From positions 1 to 24,455 of the IMG/VR virus record IMGVR_UViG_3300034190_000036: a stretch of DNA of 24,455 nucleotides; one strand, 5' to 3'. Both the position numbers and the translations under genes were made by a program. This DNA is from a virus. Position 1 is the stretch's first letter, and every line of letters begins with the position of its first letter. The notes beneath the pieces are model-generated. The model was not told the DNA's origin, did not search any database, and was given only the letters and a program-made list of their open reading frames with translations. Below, one piece after another: positions 23,219 through 24,455 of the stretch.

Positions 23219-23457
23219 CAACAGAAATACGCATAGAGGCCGATGAGGCTCGCCGTTTAAAAAACGACACTGCATTTAAGCAGTTTATGCAGAGTGTGCG
23301 CGAAAACCAAATGCAGGTTTTTGCGAGCAGTGGGGCAGCTGACGTGGCTGCCCGTGAAGAGGCGCACGCGATAATCCGTGCGCTTAACCAGATCGAAGTG
23401 ACCCTTGACGCTGCACTTGCAGCAGAGACGCTTTTGGATCGCAAACAAAGGACGTAG
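23215..23457 (+). CDS. small helical protein between portal and scaffold, 80 aa
   Basis: The protein is short, amphipathic and helical (EADEARRLKNDTAFKQFMQ, then AAREEAHAIIRALNQIEVTL). It resembles no family I can name, though similar small genes often sit between portal and scaffold. It overlaps the portal stop by 4 bases (ATGA) and ends 5 bases before the scaffold start. A role in head assembly is the natural inference. Confidence 0.7.
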   Translation: MTTEIRIEADEARRLKNDTAFKQFMQSVRENQMQVFASSGAADVAAREEAHAIIRALNQIEVTLDAALAAETLLDRKQRT

Positions 23458-23462
23458 CACCG

Positions 23463-24437
23463 ATGGAATCGACTACCCTAGATGACGCAGTAGAAAGCCT
23501 ACTCGCACCCTCAGAGGAGACTTCTGAGGGCAGTAATTTTGACGAAGCTGTGGACGCAATGATTGAGCCTGATGACGATCAGACTGAAGAAGTTGAGGTT
23601 GCAGACGAAGAGCAAGATGACGTTGAGGCATCCAGCGATGAATATGATGATGTCGAAATTGACGACGAAGACCTAGTAGAGGCACAAGCTGAAGACACCA
23701 ATCTCATCCCCGTCAAAGTTGACGGAAAAGAAGAGATGTGGACACTGGATCAGTTAAAGCAATCTGCTGCGGGACAAGCGGCAATTAATAAGCGGTTTCA
23801 GGAAGCTGCCGAGGCGCGAAAGCAAATCGAACAGCGTGCAGCCGCATTGCAACAGCAACAACAGCAACTCTTGCAGTTGCACCAGCAGGCGCAAAACGGT
23901 GGTTTGCAAGCCCCAACCCCGCCAACACGCGAGTTGTTTGAAAGTGACCCAATCGGGTACATGGAAGAAAAGCTCAAGTATGACGAGAGTAAGGCACAGT
24001 ACGACCAAAACTTATTCCAAATGCAACAAATGCAGCAGCAACAAGCTCAGCGGCAGACGCAGGCGCACCAGTCGTATCTGCAAGAGCAGGCTGAAATCTT
24101 GAAGCAACACATCCCAGAGATGGCTGACCCAGAAAAGGGTGAGCGATTGAAGGGTGAGCTGGTTAATGTTGGCATGGAATATGGCTTTACGGCAGACGAA
24201 ATGGCTGCCGTGTCAGATGCACGTTATGTGCGAGCGTTGAATGACGCCCGCAAGTACCGCGCACTGGTGGCCAAGCGCAAATCAACACAGGCCAAAGGTG
24301 AGAAAGCCCGGCCAGTGGTGAAAGCTGGTGCGAAAAAGCGGCAAGACGGAAATGTTGCAACTCGTAAAAAAGCGCAGTCGCGCTTGCAGAAAACTGGCTC
24401 AATCGACGACGCATTGAGCTTGATCTTAAATCAGTAA
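23463..24437 (+). CDS. head scaffolding protein, 324 aa
   Basis: The composition is that of phage scaffolds: an acidic N-terminus (residues 17-80 rich in D/E), two Gln-rich coiled coils (about 110-145 and 175-210) and a basic C-terminus (265-310, KRKSTQAKGEKARPVVKAGA). A short motif appears three times: LDDAVESLL (6-14), FDEAVDAMI (26-34) and IDDALSLIL (314-322); it could bind the capsid protein or other scaffold chains. No protease motif is seen. Scaffolds direct coat assembly and then leave. The position after the portal and before the next ribosome binding site, probably that of the coat gene, supports the call. Confidence 0.85.
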   Translation: MESTTLDDAVESLLAPSEETSEGSNFDEAVDAMIEPDDDQTEEVEVADEEQDDVEASSDEYDDVEIDDEDLVEAQAEDTNLIPVKVDGKEEMWTLDQLKQSAAGQAAINKRFQEAAEARKQIEQRAAALQQQQQQLLQLHQQAQNGGLQAPTPPTRELFESDPIGYMEEKLKYDESKAQYDQNLFQMQQMQQQQAQRQTQAHQSYLQEQAEILKQHIPEMADPEKGERLKGELVNVGMEYGFTADEMAAVSDARYVRALNDARKYRALVAKRKSTQAKGEKARPVVKAGAKKRQDGNVATRKKAQSRLQKTGSIDDALSLILNQ

Positions 24438-24455
24438 GTCTTTGAAAGGACACAC
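24438..24455 (+). promoter_or_regulatory. ribosome binding site of the next gene (window end)
   Basis: GAAAGGA followed by CACAC lies at the window edge, so a start codon is expected within a few bases. After a scaffold the usual gene is the major capsid protein; the gene itself is outside the window. Confidence 0.6.

Noticed and set aside
22673-23275. 200-aa minus-strand ORF opposite the portal C-terminus
   Set aside because: It is Leu/His-rich because it reads the Gln-rich coiled-coil codons backwards; no ribosome binding site or family is seen.
1-24455. tRNA genes, integrase or insertion sequences
   Set aside because: I saw no cloverleaf-like gap, no integrase or transposase motif, and no terminal inverted repeats; the only gap above 300 bases is 1264-1631.

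Overview
The window is part of the late (packaging and virion) region of a tailed double-stranded DNA phage. All convincing genes lie on the + strand, packed with 1-, 4- or 8-base overlaps and good Shine-Dalgarno sites. There is a Sf6-like small terminase, a complete large terminase, an SU10-type adaptor, an SU10/P22-type portal, a tail nozzle candidate, large Ala/Gln-rich candidate ejection proteins and a scaffold. I see no tape measure, tail tube or sheath gene. Together this indicates a short-tailed (podovirus-like) virion. The style of the small structural proteins and of the fibre C-terminal caps is familiar to me from marine, often alphaproteobacterial, phages. That host assignment is inference.

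Layout. (1) Positions 1-1263 hold the end of an upstream module: a possible C-terminal fragment, a 197-aa unknown, a DUF6378-like protein, a strong hairpin terminator and a 69-aa unknown. (2) Positions 1264-1631 are a mostly non-coding control region with two short palindromes, a GT/CA hairpin, a sigma70-like promoter and perhaps a 40-aa GTG-start ORF. (3) Positions 1632-3865 hold terS, terL, a 62-aa protein and a 26-aa four-cysteine microprotein. (4) Positions 3869-5599 encode one protein with two tandem ADP-ribosyltransferase-like domains. (5) Positions 5599-12629 hold the adaptor followed by a host-recognition block: small fibre-associated proteins and three paralogous proteins of about 490 aa, each with seven repeats and so each probably a seven-bladed propeller. 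(6) Positions 12639-15123 hold the nozzle/hub candidate, a jelly-roll protein and a GNAT-like protein. (7) Positions 15123-21120 hold four candidate DNA-ejection proteins, one with a tail-lysozyme domain whose halves are in reversed order. (8) Positions 21134-24455 hold the portal, an 80-aa protein, the scaffold and the ribosome binding site of the next gene, probably the major capsid.

How it fits together: TerS/TerL package DNA through the portal into a scaffold-built head. The adaptor and nozzle make the short tail. The propeller proteins probably bind the cell surface. The lysozyme-bearing and Ala/Gln-rich proteins are probably ejected to open the envelope. The double ART protein may act on host proteins. 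The most notable items are the permuted lysozyme, the AT-rich double ART, the three propeller paralogs with AT-rich bodies inside GC-richer caps, the paired Cys-led C-terminal modules, the triplicated scaffold motif, and the portal/scaffold being about 18 kb from the terminase.
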